Shown here: positions 25,564-34,670 of the stretch, piece after piece | How the letters are laid out: each line of letters opens with the position of its first letter | How positions within the stretch are numbered: position 1 is the first letter of the stretch | Assembly: GCF_947502895.1 (NCBI RefSeq) | Contig: NZ_CANNBM010000001.1 | Span: 744,001 to 808,000 of the forward strand | DNA from: an uncultured Sulfitobacter sp. | GTDB lineage: Bacteria > Pseudomonadota > Alphaproteobacteria > Rhodobacterales > Rhodobacteraceae | Direction: 5' to 3' | Length of the DNA: 64,000 nt | Made by a program: the position numbers and the translations under genes | Notes under the pieces: generated by a model | What the model was told of the DNA's origin: nothing | Seen by the model: only the letters and a program-made list of their open reading frames with translations | The model's database searches: none

Positions 25564-26239
25564 TCGCTTTTTCCTTTTTCTCTTTCGCAGCCAGCTTTTT
25601 CTCTTCCGCCTTAGCGGCAGTCTTGGCCTTGAGTGCTTCGAATTTCGCCTTGATCAATCCCTTGCGGCGGCGCTGGTAAGCCTGCAACAACGGCACAGCC
25701 AGATAATAGCTCAGCGTGGCAAAGAAGATACCGGGCAAAATGCCGCCGATCAGATAGGGATAGAACACCTCTCGCGAAAAAATCGCGAGGCCGGACCAAT
25801 CCATTTTTTCAGGTGTGAAAATGGCCATGGTATTATGCCATAAATCACTCCCCGCGTCCGAAAACTTGCGGCTCAGCGCGCGCAACTCACCCTCTTCCAG
25901 CTCGGTCCCCAAAATCCAGTGACCCGATTTAAGCGACGCCAGAGCGATGAAAACAAACGTCAGCGGGTTGCCTACAAATGTCGCCATCAGCGAGGCAAGG
26001 ATATTGCCTTTCATCAGCTTGGCCAACAGGACAGCGATGAAAAAGTGGAATCCGAACAGCGGCGAGAAGGTGACAAACACACCTGCCCATATGCCCCGCG
26101 CAATCCGCTCGGGGCTGTCGGGCAGGCGCCGCATGCGGTGTTTTACATAATGGAACGCACGCGCCCAGCCACCGCGAGGCCAAACCAGCTCGGCCATGCG
26201 GCGCAACATCGGCTTGGGGTCGCGGCGTTTGAAAATCAC
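25556..26239 (-). CDS. DUF2062 domain-containing membrane protein
   Basis: A 227-aa inner-membrane protein of unknown function. The DUF2062 core has two or three hydrophobic helices: IARGIWAGVFVTFSPLFGFHFFIAVLLAKLMKGN and ASLMATFVGNPLTFVFIALAS, the latter with the GNP motif typical of this family. A further hydrophobic helix lies around YPYLIGGILPGIFFATLSYYL, and the last 45 residues are a lysine/alanine-rich coil. It starts at GTG 26239, overlapping the rsh stop, and the 3' end overlaps pdxJ by 8 bases. Confidence 0.85.
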   Translation of the reverse strand: MIFKRRDPKPMLRRMAELVWPRGGWARAFHYVKHRMRRLPDSPERIARGIWAGVFVTFSPLFGFHFFIAVLLAKLMKGNILASLMATFVGNPLTFVFIALASLKSGHWILGTELEEGELRALSRKFSDAGSDLWHNTMAIFTPEKMDWSGLAIFSREVFYPYLIGGILPGIFFATLSYYLAVPLLQAYQRRRKGLIKAKFEALKAKTAAKAEEKKLAAKEKKEKANG

Positions 26240-28389
26240 TGGGCGTTCTCCACGGCTGCAATCGCATCAGCCTGTACACCTGTATCGCGGTATCTGGTAA
26301 TCGCCGCTACGTGACTTTCTGCCTCAAGGGTCAGCATCAGCGAATGCAGCTGCCCTGCGTCCCGCAATTCCGCATGGACCAGCACACGAAAGAAGTCGGG
26401 CTTGCGCTCAACAAAATTCAGATCGGCAATATTCGCCCCTGCTTCACCAATCAGGGTACAGATGCGCCCCAGCACACCCGGATCATTCGACACCGTCACG
26501 TCCAGCGTGACACCATAGGCCGCAGGGTGGCTACCATCATGCCAGCGCAGGTCCAGCCAGCGTTCGGGCTGCTCCTCATATGCGCTCAGTCGGTCGCAGT
26601 CTATCGCGTGCAGGGTCACGCCCTTGCCGCGAAAGGTGATGCCGACAATCCGCTCACCGGGAAGCGGCTCACAACAGGGCGCACGGTCAAACGACTGGCC
26701 CAGTTCCAGACCGATGACAGCTCGCTTGCGCTCCACTTCGTCGCCGCGCACCTTGCTGAGCTCTGGATAAACCGCGCTCACGACCTCGCGGCCTGTTAGT
26801 TCAGCACTGCCCATTTGCTCCAGCAAATCATCCACATCGCCCAGACGCAGCGCACGCGCCGCTGTCGCCAGCACTTTGTCGGTGGCCTTTTTGCCCACCT
26901 GCTCGAATGCCGAACGGGCCAGCTCTCGGCCCAGCTTCGCAAACCGCGCACGGTCGACATGGCGCAGACTACGGCGGATGGCGGTTTTGGCTTTGCCTGT
27001 CGTGGCAATGTCCAGCCACGTCACCTGCGGAGTCTGCCCCTCGGCGGTGATAATCTCGACAGACTGACCGTTCTTGACCCGCGTCCACAGCGGCACGCGG
27101 AGCCCGTCAATCTTGGCCCCTACACAGGCCGATCCGATGCGCGTATGGATCGCATAAGCAAAATCAATCGGTGTGGCCCCTTTGGGCAGCTTGATCACTT
27201 CCCCTTTGGGCGTGAAGCAGAACACCTTGTCAGTGTACATTTCCAGCTTTACCGCCTCGAGAAAGTTCTGGTGATCGTCCTCACCGTCAAACTGCTCGGT
27301 CAGCTGCGCAATCCACTTTGCAGGATCCACAGCAAACGGGTTCCGCGAACGTACACCGTCGCGATAAGACCAATGCGCGGCCACACCTGTTTCGGCTACA
27401 TCATGCATCTGCCGTGTGCGTATCTGTACTTCTACCCGCTTGCCATCGCGCCCCGACACGGTCGTATGGATCGAACGATAGCCATTGGTCTTGGGCTGGC
27501 TGATGTAATCCTTGAAACGACCCGGCACTGCGCGCCAGCGGCGGTGAATAGCACCCAGCGCACGGTAACAGTCTTCCTCGCTGTCCGTGATGATCCGAAA
27601 GCCATAGATGTCGGACAGCCGCGAAAACGACTGTTCCTTTTCCTCCATCTTGCGCCAGATCGAGTAGGGCTTTTTTGCGCGGCCAAAAATCTCGGCCTCC
27701 AACTCCGCTTGCGCCAGCTCTTTACGCATATCGGTTGTGATCCGCTCGATCACATCACCCGTCTCTTTTTGCAGCGTGATAAAGCGGCGCATGATAGATG
27801 TCCGCGCTTCGGGGTTGAGAACCTGAAACGCCAGATCTTCCAGCTCTTCGCGCATCCATTGCATGCCCATACGACCCGCAAGCGGCGCAAAGATATCCAT
27901 GGTTTCACGCGCTTTTTGCACCTGCTTTTCCGGGCGCATCGCCTTGATCGTGCGCATATTGTGCAAACGGTCCGACAGCTTCACCAGAATAACGCGCAAA
28001 TCCTTGGCCATCGCCATGAACAACTTGCGAAAATTCTCGGCTTGCTTGGTCTCGGATGAGTTCAGCTGCAGATTTGTAAGCTTGGTGACGCCGTCAACAA
28101 GCTCCGCCACCTCCGAGCCGAACAGCTGCTCGACCTCGTTATAGGATGCTGGCGTGTCTTCGATGGTGTCGTGCAGCAGGGCGGTGATAATGGTCGCATC
28201 GTCCAGCTGTTGCTCTGCCAGAATGGCGGCAACGGCAACGGGATGTGTGAAATAAGGCTCGCCCGAGTGGCGCAATTGCCCTTCGTGCATCCGCGCACCG
28301 TAAGAGAAGGCGTCGCGGATCAGCGCTTCGTTTGTTTTGGGGTTAAACCCCCGCACCAATGTGACAAGGTCATCGGCAGTCGTTGTCAT
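26236..28389 (-). CDS. rsh: Bifunctional (p)ppGpp synthetase/hydrolase (RelA/SpoT)
   Basis: A 717-aa long Rsh protein that makes and degrades (p)ppGpp in the stringent response. Domains in order: HD hydrolase (GEPYFTHPVAVAAILAEQ, ITALLHDTIEDT), synthetase (RFKDYISQPKTNGYRSIHTTV, with the G-loop), TGS (VFCFTPKGEVIKLPKGATPIDFAYAIH), a helical/zinc-type region with two cysteines (APCCEPLPGERIVG) and a C-terminal ACT domain (VTVSNDPGVLGRICTLIGEAGANI). I take ATG 28389 (MTTTADDL), with GAGG 6 bases before it, over the upstream in-frame TTG 28401. It follows rpoZ on the same strand. Confidence 0.97.
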   Translation of the reverse strand: MTTTADDLVTLVRGFNPKTNEALIRDAFSYGARMHEGQLRHSGEPYFTHPVAVAAILAEQQLDDATIITALLHDTIEDTPASYNEVEQLFGSEVAELVDGVTKLTNLQLNSSETKQAENFRKLFMAMAKDLRVILVKLSDRLHNMRTIKAMRPEKQVQKARETMDIFAPLAGRMGMQWMREELEDLAFQVLNPEARTSIMRRFITLQKETGDVIERITTDMRKELAQAELEAEIFGRAKKPYSIWRKMEEKEQSFSRLSDIYGFRIITDSEEDCYRALGAIHRRWRAVPGRFKDYISQPKTNGYRSIHTTVSGRDGKRVEVQIRTRQMHDVAETGVAAHWSYRDGVRSRNPFAVDPAKWIAQLTEQFDGEDDHQNFLEAVKLEMYTDKVFCFTPKGEVIKLPKGATPIDFAYAIHTRIGSACVGAKIDGLRVPLWTRVKNGQSVEIITAEGQTPQVTWLDIATTGKAKTAIRRSLRHVDRARFAKLGRELARSAFEQVGKKATDKVLATAARALRLGDVDDLLEQMGSAELTGREVVSAVYPELSKVRGDEVERKRAVIGLELGQSFDRAPCCEPLPGERIVGITFRGKGVTLHAIDCDRLSAYEEQPERWLDLRWHDGSHPAAYGVTLDVTVSNDPGVLGRICTLIGEAGANIADLNFVERKPDFFRVLVHAELRDAGQLHSLMLTLEAESHVAAITRYRDTGVQADAIAAVENAQ

Positions 28390-28432
28390 TCTCTGCCTCA
28401 ACCCTAGGGCAGCATAAGGTATGCCGCCGCGA

Positions 28433-28786
28433 TCACCCCTGCCCTTGGGCCGCCATCAACTGACGCAGCAGCATCTCTTCGGACATGCTGTCCTCTTCGG
28501 GCTTGTCCTGCTCGGCACCCATAAGAATCGCCATGGCATCCTCTTCAGGCTCGTCCACTTCGATCTGGGTCTGGTTGCTTTCGATCAGGCGCTCGCGCAG
28601 ATCATCAGCGGCTTGGGTCTCGTCCGCGATCTCACGCAGCGAAACGACAGGATTTTTGTCATTGTCGCGATCAACGGTCACGGCCGAACCGGCCGAGATT
28701 TCGCGCGCGCGGTGTGCCGCAAGCATAACCAGTTCAAACCGGTTCGGGACTTTATCAACACAATCTTCGACGGTGACGCGGGCCAT
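28433..28786 (-). CDS. rpoZ: DNA-directed RNA polymerase omega subunit
   Basis: A 117-aa subunit that assists beta' folding and, in many bacteria, (p)ppGpp binding. The conserved N-terminal region reads MARVTVEDCVDKVPNRFELVMLAAHRAREI, followed by the NPVVSLREIAD segment. The acidic C-terminal tail is longer than in E. coli, as usual for alphaproteobacteria. I start it at ATG 28786, not at an in-frame codon at 28810. The linkage rpoZ-rsh is conserved. Confidence 0.96.
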   Translation of the reverse strand: MARVTVEDCVDKVPNRFELVMLAAHRAREISAGSAVTVDRDNDKNPVVSLREIADETQAADDLRERLIESNQTQIEVDEPEEDAMAILMGAEQDKPEEDSMSEEMLLRQLMAAQGQG

Positions 28787-28858
28787 TGGACGCTCCAATA
28801 CAGAATACAAGCTAGAAAGCGGTACTTAGGCCCGTTCGCCCTGATTTACAAGCAGGTA

Positions 28859-29449
28859 TTACAATGCGACCACCTCGTCACGCAGGCCTTGCGGTAGCGC
28901 ATCATGCATTGCGCGCACTGTATCTCCGGTGATCGGGTGCGCCCAGTCAGGCGCGACTTCCAGCAGCGGCACCAGCACAAATGCCCTCTCGGCAAGACGC
29001 GGATGCGGCAAGACCAATTCAGACGGTATTTCGATTTGTTGCGCTTCCAGCGGCAATTCCCGCCAGTATTGGTGAGTTTGCGGGTCAGGCAGCACAGTTT
29101 GCCCCATCGCGATCAAATCCAGATCCAGCGTCCGCGCCCCCCAGCGCTGCACCCGCAGCCTGCCCATCTGCGCCTCAACCGCGTGCAAACCTGCCAGCAC
29201 TTGCGCGGCAGTCATATCTGCCTCCACCACAGCCGCCGCGTTCACAAAATCCGGACCAGACCCCGCAGGGAACGCCGGAGTGTTGAAATAACGGCTTCGG
29301 GCGCGAATCACAAAACCTGCCTCACCCAGCATATCAAATGCCTGATCCAGCACCTCTGCCGAACCCGATTCCCCGAATTCAAGGTTCGATCCAAGCGCCA
29401 AAAGGCACTGCACGTCATAGTTGAGCGAAGATGCGCTGTTTTTCCCCAT
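28859..29449 (-). CDS. folK: 2-amino-4-hydroxy-6-hydroxymethyldihydropteridine diphosphokinase
   Basis: A 196-aa folate enzyme that pyrophosphorylates 6-hydroxymethyl-dihydropterin. Family blocks seen: CLLALGSNLEFGESGSAEVL near the N-terminus, SRYFNTPAFPAGSGPDFVNAAAVVEAD in the middle, and the signature RWGARTLDLDLIAMG followed by LPHPRLAERAFVLVPLLEVAPDW. It diverges from the NYN-domain gene with about 125 bases between. The 3' end lies 72 bases before the rpoZ start on the same strand. Confidence 0.95.
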   Translation of the reverse strand: MGKNSASSLNYDVQCLLALGSNLEFGESGSAEVLDQAFDMLGEAGFVIRARSRYFNTPAFPAGSGPDFVNAAAVVEADMTAAQVLAGLHAVEAQMGRLRVQRWGARTLDLDLIAMGQTVLPDPQTHQYWRELPLEAQQIEIPSELVLPHPRLAERAFVLVPLLEVAPDWAHPITGDTVRAMHDALPQGLRDEVVAL

Positions 29450-29574
29450 GACAAGCCCTTGTGCGATTTGCAGAATAATCTACATACACCTTAACAGCCG
29501 TTGACTGACAACAGTTTACGGTATTTCAGCACCCGTTTCCCACCTGCCTTATGCAGAGATTTTAGAGGAAAACC

Positions 29575-30126
29575 ATGTTTTACAAAGATGAGCGCCTCGC
29601 GCTCTTCATTGATGGCTCAAACTTGTACGCTGCCTCGAAATCTCTCGGTTTTGACATCGACTACAAATTGTTGCGCTCTGAATTTATGCGTCGTGGTAAA
29701 CTACTGCGCGCTTTCTATTATACCGCACTGCTGGAAAATGACGAATATTCGCCAATCCGCCCCCTAGTGGACTGGCTGCACTATAACGGCTTTTCCATGG
29801 TCACAAAAACCGCCAACGAATACACCGACAGCATGGGCCGCCGTAAAATCAAAGGCAACATGGACATCGAGCTGGCCGTGGACGCGATGGAGCTTGCACC
29901 CCGCGTCGACCACATTGTCATCTTTTCAGGCGATGGTGATTTCCGCCCCCTTGTGGCCTCGCTTCAGCGCCAGGGTGTGCGTGTTTCTGTCGTTTCCACC
30001 ATCCGCAGCCAACCGCCCATGATCTCGGACGAGCTGCGCCGTCAGGCCGATAACTTTATCGAACTGGATGATCTGCGCGATGTGATACGCCGTCCCCCCC
30101 GTGATATCCCGCCAGCAGCGGATTAA
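29575..30126 (+). CDS. NYN domain (LabA/DUF88-like) protein
   Basis: A 183-aa protein with a PIN-like NYN fold, a predicted metal-dependent RNase. Acidic residues at the expected places are visible: LALFIDGSNLYAASK at residues 8-22, KIKGNMDIELAVDAME in the middle and IVIFSGDGDFRPLVASLQRQGVRVSVVS near residues 115-140. AGAGGAAAACC precedes the ATG. It is divergent from folK and about 75 bases ahead of ispH. The RNA target is unknown. Confidence 0.88.
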   Translation: MFYKDERLALFIDGSNLYAASKSLGFDIDYKLLRSEFMRRGKLLRAFYYTALLENDEYSPIRPLVDWLHYNGFSMVTKTANEYTDSMGRRKIKGNMDIELAVDAMELAPRVDHIVIFSGDGDFRPLVASLQRQGVRVSVVSTIRSQPPMISDELRRQADNFIELDDLRDVIRRPPRDIPPAAD

Positions 30127-30200
30127 AACCTCTGCGGCAAAACGTTGCTGGACCTGACGGCCCTGCCCATTTACCTCTATCCCCAAAGACGGAGATACTG

Positions 30201-31151
30201 ATGAGCAAGCCCCCCCTTACCCTCTACCTCGCTGCACCGCGCGGATTTTGCGCAGGCGTGGACCGCGCCATCAAAATTGTCGAGATGGCGATCGAGAAAT
30301 GGGGCGCGCCTGTCTTTGTCCGACACGAAATCGTGCATAATAAATTTGTCGTCGACAGCCTGCGCGACAAAGGTGCCGTTTTCGTCGAAGAACTCTCCGA
30401 ATGTCCCGATGATCGCCCTGTGATCTTCTCGGCCCACGGTGTCCCGAAATCCGTGCCCAGCGCCGCACAAGCGCGCAATATGGTCTATGTCGATGCCACT
30501 TGTCCGCTGGTCAGCAAGGTCCACATCGAGGCACAGCGCCACCATGACGCTGGCTTGCAAATGATAATGATCGGCCATGAAGGCCACCCCGAAACCGTCG
30601 GTACCATGGGCCAGCTTCCCGAAGGCGAAGTTCTGTTGGTCGAAGTTCCCGAAGACGTAGCAGCGGTACACGTGCGCGATGAGACAAAACTCGCCTATGT
30701 CACCCAAACCACGCTGAGCATCGACGACACAGCAGATATTGTTGCCGCTCTGCAGGCACGCTTCCCTGCGATCGTAGGACCGCACAAAGAAGACATCTGT
30801 TACGCCACCACCAACCGCCAAGAAGCGGTGAAAGCCATGGCACCAAAATGCGACGCGATGCTGGTGGTCGGCGCGCCGAACTCATCAAACTCCAAACGCC
30901 TTGTTGAAGTAGGCTCGCGCGCGGGCTGCTCTTACGCGCAACTGGTCCAACGGGCCGACGATATCGACTGGCGCGCCCTTGATGGCATCACCAGCATTGG
31001 CATCACCGCAGGGGCAAGCGCCCCCGAAGTCCTCATCAACGAAGTCATTGACGCATTCAAATCCCGCTACGATGTGACCGAAGAGCTGGTCGAGACTGCA
31101 GTGGAAAACGTAGAATTCAAAGTGCCGCGCGTTCTGCGACAGACAGCCTGA
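30201..31151 (+). CDS. ispH: 4-hydroxy-3-methylbut-2-enyl diphosphate reductase
   Basis: The last enzyme of the MEP isoprenoid pathway, a 4Fe-4S protein of 316 aa making IPP and DMAPP. Three cluster cysteines are seen: APRGFCAGVDRA, VDATCPLVSKVH and VVGAPNSSNSKRLVEVGSRAGC. A fourth conserved stretch, EDICYATTNRQEAV, and the substrate-binding TAGASAPEVLINEVI are also present. GACGGAGATACTG precedes the ATG. A 418-base stretch without a clear gene follows. Confidence 0.97.
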   Translation: MSKPPLTLYLAAPRGFCAGVDRAIKIVEMAIEKWGAPVFVRHEIVHNKFVVDSLRDKGAVFVEELSECPDDRPVIFSAHGVPKSVPSAAQARNMVYVDATCPLVSKVHIEAQRHHDAGLQMIMIGHEGHPETVGTMGQLPEGEVLLVEVPEDVAAVHVRDETKLAYVTQTTLSIDDTADIVAALQARFPAIVGPHKEDICYATTNRQEAVKAMAPKCDAMLVVGAPNSSNSKRLVEVGSRAGCSYAQLVQRADDIDWRALDGITSIGITAGASAPEVLINEVIDAFKSRYDVTEELVETAVENVEFKVPRVLRQTA

Positions 31152-31569
31152 TACGCAGATTCAGCGTCGCTTGATGACTACCAACAAGTGATAGGTAAAG
31201 CGAAACACCGAAATCAACTATGGTTTTGACCGGAGGTTTTGATTGCCCGGTATGCGTCATACGTTAACCCCCTCTTCAAACCGGAGGCGGGACAAGGCAG
31301 CGGGCCAGACTGCCCATGTGCCTTTTTCATTGTGCTGACGCCTGCTCTAGCGCTACCGCTCTCCGAGACGCTTTGCTCACGTCTTGTTATAGCTCTGCCG
31401 AATATTCCCAAAGCGCTTCGCACCTATCGGCTCAATAGACCACAAGCAGGATGATTTGGTTTAGCCCTGAACAGCCACTTGCTCTCCCCTGCCGCGAAAC
31501 GGCAGCCGTTTCCCTATCATGGGGTCTGTCTTTGCATCCTCAGGTCAAAAGTTGTTTGCCAGAGAACGA
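31152..31569. other. Intergenic region between ispH and galM
   Basis: No gene is convincing here. The longest minus-strand frame runs 31214-31423 from a GTG; inside it an ATG-initiated stretch of 38 residues (MKKAHGQSGPLPCPASGLKR...) has no family match I recognise. I could not fold a tRNA, tmRNA, SRP RNA or RNase P signature. Composition is more AT-rich than neighbouring genes. It marks the left border of the xylose locus. Confidence 0.5.
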
Positions 31570-32568
31570 TCACCGCGCAGGATGAACAAACCGGAATGTT
31601 GATTTCTGGTGGTAGGTCTCACCAACAGCCAGCGTAACAGATGGGAAATCCGCGTGGTTCGGTGCATCAGGCCAGCCTTGTGGCTCCAGAGCGATGCCTG
31701 AGAATGGGCCATAGCGCACCCTATCCATACCATCATATGCGGCCTTGATCCCATGCCCTGTATAGATTTGCAGACCCGCCTCGGTCGTCGAGATTTCCAA
31801 CTGGGTTCGTCCCTCGGGGCAACACAGGCTGGCAACTTTTTGCAATCCGCGCCGCTGGTCTGCAAGGCACAGATTGTGGTCGTAGCGCTCCCCCGACATC
31901 AAGCGCCTGCCAGCGCGAAAATCAAATGCCGTCCCTGTAACTCTGCGCAACTCCCCTGTGGGGATTCCCGCGGCGCTGACAGCGACATAGCTGTCCGCAG
32001 CAACTTCCAGACTATGCCCTGTAATCGTTTCGGCGTATCCGAGATTGAAGTAGCTGTGATGCGCAAAATTACACAAGGTCAACGCATCACACTGTGCTGT
32101 AATATCAACCGAAAGGGTCTGCCCTTCCAGCAAGGAAAAATGCACCTGAACGGTTAGATTGCCCGGATATCCCATATGTCCGTCAGGCAACGTGTCTTCC
32201 AGAGTAACGTGGGTTTCGGAATGATCCACAACGCGCCAGTTTCGTCGCCCTGATCCCTCTGAACCGCCATGCAGATGGTGCCCGTCGGGCAAGTTACGAT
32301 CCAGTTGCAGGGATTGCCCATCCAGAAGGGCCAAACCGCCCCCGATCCGGTTTGCAACACGCCCGACCATCGCTCCGAAATAGTTCTGGTCGCTCAAGTA
32401 GCCCTGCAGATCAGAGTACCCAAGCACAAGGGACCGCTCATGTCCTGCAATCCTGAGGTCTTGCAGAATAGCACCATGGCTCAGAACAGCCGCCCGCATC
32501 CCTTCCCGCCGCAGTGTAATGCGGTGAACAGGTGCACCCGTTTCATCTTTGCCAATGATCTCTTTCAC
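31570..32568 (-). CDS. galM: Aldose 1-epimerase (mutarotase)
   Basis: A 332-aa enzyme that interconverts alpha and beta anomers of aldoses such as glucose, galactose or xylose. Typical blocks: SHGAILQDLRI, FGAMVGRVANRIGGG, HHLHGGSEGSGRRNW, CNFAHHSYFNLGY (catalytic histidine) and GIALEPQGWPDAPNHADFP (catalytic Glu). It starts at GTG 32568. It is the last gene of the minus-strand set xylF-xylH-xylG-glk-galM, 33 bases after the kinase gene, and would supply the anomer preferred by the isomerase or kinase. Confidence 0.93.
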   Translation of the reverse strand: MKEIIGKDETGAPVHRITLRREGMRAAVLSHGAILQDLRIAGHERSLVLGYSDLQGYLSDQNYFGAMVGRVANRIGGGLALLDGQSLQLDRNLPDGHHLHGGSEGSGRRNWRVVDHSETHVTLEDTLPDGHMGYPGNLTVQVHFSLLEGQTLSVDITAQCDALTLCNFAHHSYFNLGYAETITGHSLEVAADSYVAVSAAGIPTGELRRVTGTAFDFRAGRRLMSGERYDHNLCLADQRRGLQKVASLCCPEGRTQLEISTTEAGLQIYTGHGIKAAYDGMDRVRYGPFSGIALEPQGWPDAPNHADFPSVTLAVGETYHQKSTFRFVHPAR

Positions 32569-32601
32569 AAAGAGCCACCCCGTTCGCCAATGTCCGCGCC
32601 A

Positions 32602-33543
32602 TCAGTCAAATGCGTATCCCATGCATCCGATAAGAGCAGCGGCATCATCTTCGATCACCCAAACAGGGGCGTTGAAACTGGCAGAAATCTGGCTATGCCT
32701 CGATATTCCTTCAAGACAGGCTTCTTGTGCAACCTGCATAATCGCTCTTGCAACACTGCCCGCAAGATACATGCCCGAGGTTGGCATATAGGCCATCGAC
32801 AGATCCCCCAACAGCCGCCCGAATAGCTTTGCATATAGCTCGACAGCCGCTGATATGCTCTGGGGGCCGCCCTGTTTGTAAGCCGAAATTACAGCGCGCC
32901 CATCAAGGTCGGGCTCTCCCGTCATCTGCTGGCAGAACCGTGTGAACCCCCGCCCAGAGAACAACGCCTCGACTGTCTCGAACAGGTCCACGTCGATACC
33001 CGCGCGGATCAATTCGCGCGAAACACTAAAAGGAAGGGTGGCATGGCCTGCTTCAACAGCTGGGCAAAACATAACGCCTGATTGCTCCAGAACAGGACCT
33101 ACATTGAAACCTGTCCCCACGCCCACAACCAACGATTGGGCAGGGCTTGTTTCAAGTAACACGCCGACACGCACCTGTCGCAACTGCCCGTCGTTCAGCG
33201 ATTGTGTCGCATACGCAAGCGCATTCAAATCATTGAGGAGGTGGATTTTGCCACAGTCAAATCGCACCCCGATGTGCGACGCCTCAATCACCCAGCTGCG
33301 ATTGGTCAACTGCGCCTGCCCATCGTCAACAGGACCAGCGACCGCAATCACCATCTCGTCAAGCTTCGTGTTCCGGGCAGCCAGAAATGACGCAAGTATA
33401 AGGTAGAAATCGTCCCATTCATCGTTTGCATAGCCTCGCACGGTCCCGGGCACGATCGCTCCATCGCAGCTCAGCGCCATTCGGGTATTCGTGCCGCCGA
33501 CATCAGCAACAAGACGCATGCCAGAGGAAGGAAGGTTATGCAT
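32602..33543 (-). CDS. glk: Glucokinase family protein
   Basis: A 313-aa ATP-dependent hexokinase-type protein of the Glk family. The phosphate-binding motif VADVGGTNTRMAL is at residues 12-24. HLLNDLNALAYA corresponds to the acidic catalytic segment, and AVEAGHATLPF to the ExGH substrate motif. Two starts are possible (ATG 33543 or ATG 33519); neither has a strong ribosome-binding site. Its place beside a xylose-type ABC transporter and galM suggests that the transporter also brings in glucose or a similar hexose. The exact sugar is inferred. Confidence 0.85.
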   Translation of the reverse strand: MHNLPSSGMRLVADVGGTNTRMALSCDGAIVPGTVRGYANDEWDDFYLILASFLAARNTKLDEMVIAVAGPVDDGQAQLTNRSWVIEASHIGVRFDCGKIHLLNDLNALAYATQSLNDGQLRQVRVGVLLETSPAQSLVVGVGTGFNVGPVLEQSGVMFCPAVEAGHATLPFSVSRELIRAGIDVDLFETVEALFSGRGFTRFCQQMTGEPDLDGRAVISAYKQGGPQSISAAVELYAKLFGRLLGDLSMAYMPTSGMYLAGSVARAIMQVAQEACLEGISRHSQISASFNAPVWVIEDDAAALIGCMGYAFD

Positions 33544-33913
33544 ATAAAAACCAGTTTAAAGAGTTCGTGAGTTAGCTATTCAATACGGAAACGCTTTTGG
33601 CACCTTTGACCTCACCTCGGAACGCTCAATTTCTATCAGCAAGGAGTTTCGGCAGCTTCTGATGGCCAGCATATTGCACACCTCCAGCGCAAACGGTGTC
33701 GGGACACTGGCCTGCCTTACTTCCCCTTTTGTAAAGGCCTTGCCGCTCGCCCGCTTTGAGGGCCTTTAACCCCATAGACAGGCTTGCCATGCAATCGTGG
33801 CGCATCGGTTGCTTTACCAATGCCGCATCGCATGCATCAGAGAAGGTGGCGGTCATCTTTCGAAGTTGTTCGAGGGCGGAAGCCATAGGCGGTACACTTT
33901 CAAGACGTTTCGC
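33544..33913. other. Intergenic region between xylG and glk
   Basis: A 370-base gap inside what otherwise looks like one minus-strand operon. It contains one possible small reading frame (33626-33886). No strong hairpin or terminator is seen. The gap leaves room for a separate promoter for glk-galM. Confidence 0.4.
33626..33886 (-). CDS. Possible small hypothetical protein between xylG and glk
   Basis: An ATG-initiated frame of 86 codons starting MASALEQLRKMTATFSDACDA. The first 50 residues could form amphipathic helices, whereas the rest has no recognisable pattern. No Shine-Dalgarno site is clear and I know no homologous family. It may be real, a decayed gene or a chance frame. Confidence 0.25.
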   Translation of the reverse strand: MASALEQLRKMTATFSDACDAALVKQPMRHDCMASLSMGLKALKAGERQGLYKRGSKAGQCPDTVCAGGVQYAGHQKLPKLLADRN

Positions 33914-34660
33914 TCAGGACGGCAGCTTGCCAAGAATAATCATGCTCAACAGGTCGTCGTCTGTGACGTCGTTGATATTGACAGTCCCCACAAGCTTTCC
34001 GTTCTTCATGACGCTCGCGCGGTCGCATAAATCCATCACATCATGGATGTCATGGCTGATCAGAAAAATACCGATCCCTTCCGCCTTGAGCTGCTGGATA
34101 AGCTCGGACACCATCGCGGTCTCTTGCGGCCCCAGCGCGGCCGTCGGCTCGTCCATAATCAGGATGCGGGCGTTGAAATAGACAGCCCGCGCAATCGCAA
34201 CCGACTGGCGCTGCCCGCCTGACAGGGCCGAAACAGGCTCCCCGAACTTCTTGAAGTTGGGGTTGAGCCGCCCGAGGATTTCACGGGTCTCCGCCTCCAT
34301 TGCATCATCGTCCAGCATGCCAGACCCTGTCACCAACTCGCGCCCCAGAAACAGATTGCTCGCCGCATCCAGATTGTCGGACAGCGCCAACTTTTGATAG
34401 ATTGTCTCGATGCTATAGGCACGGGCGTCGCGCGGGTTTCTGATCGTGGCTTTCTCACCATCAATCCAGATTTCCCCACTGTCGGCGGCATAGGCCCCCG
34501 ACAGCATTTTGATAAGTGTGGTCTTGCCTGCCCCATTGTGACCCAACAGGCCCACAACTTCTCCAGGATGAAGGTCAATGGACACGTCATCAACGGCATG
34601 GATGCCGCCAAAGGAAATGCGCATATTCTTCATTTCAACAAGTGGCGTGTTCTGTGTCAT
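33914..34660 (-). CDS. xylG: Sugar ABC transporter ATP-binding protein (XylG/FrcA type, single domain)
   Basis: A 248-aa single nucleotide-binding domain, half the size of E. coli XylG. The shorter form is common for alphaproteobacterial carbohydrate transporters of the FrcA type. Walker A is GHNGAGKTT, the signature LSGGQRQ, Walker B ILIMDEPTAALG, and the switch histidine lies in FLISHDIHDVMDL. ATG 34660 (MTQNTPLVEMKNM) has GAGGAGACCGTT upstream; the frame is open further to 34765 but that overlaps xylH. The gap to xylH is 10 bases. It would energise import with XylH. Confidence 0.92.
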   Translation of the reverse strand: MTQNTPLVEMKNMRISFGGIHAVDDVSIDLHPGEVVGLLGHNGAGKTTLIKMLSGAYAADSGEIWIDGEKATIRNPRDARAYSIETIYQKLALSDNLDAASNLFLGRELVTGSGMLDDDAMEAETREILGRLNPNFKKFGEPVSALSGGQRQSVAIARAVYFNARILIMDEPTAALGPQETAMVSELIQQLKAEGIGIFLISHDIHDVMDLCDRASVMKNGKLVGTVNINDVTDDDLLSMIILGKLPS

Positions 34661-34670
34661 AACGGTCTCC

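Noticed and set aside
26815..28059. A 414-codon plus-strand frame over rsh
   Set aside because: It mirrors the rsh coding sequence, is rich in His, Arg and Leu as antisense frames are, and shows no domain.
31152..31569. Structured RNA gene (tmRNA, 6S, SRP or RNase P RNA)
   Set aside because: None of the conserved sequence signatures of these RNAs could be found on either strand.
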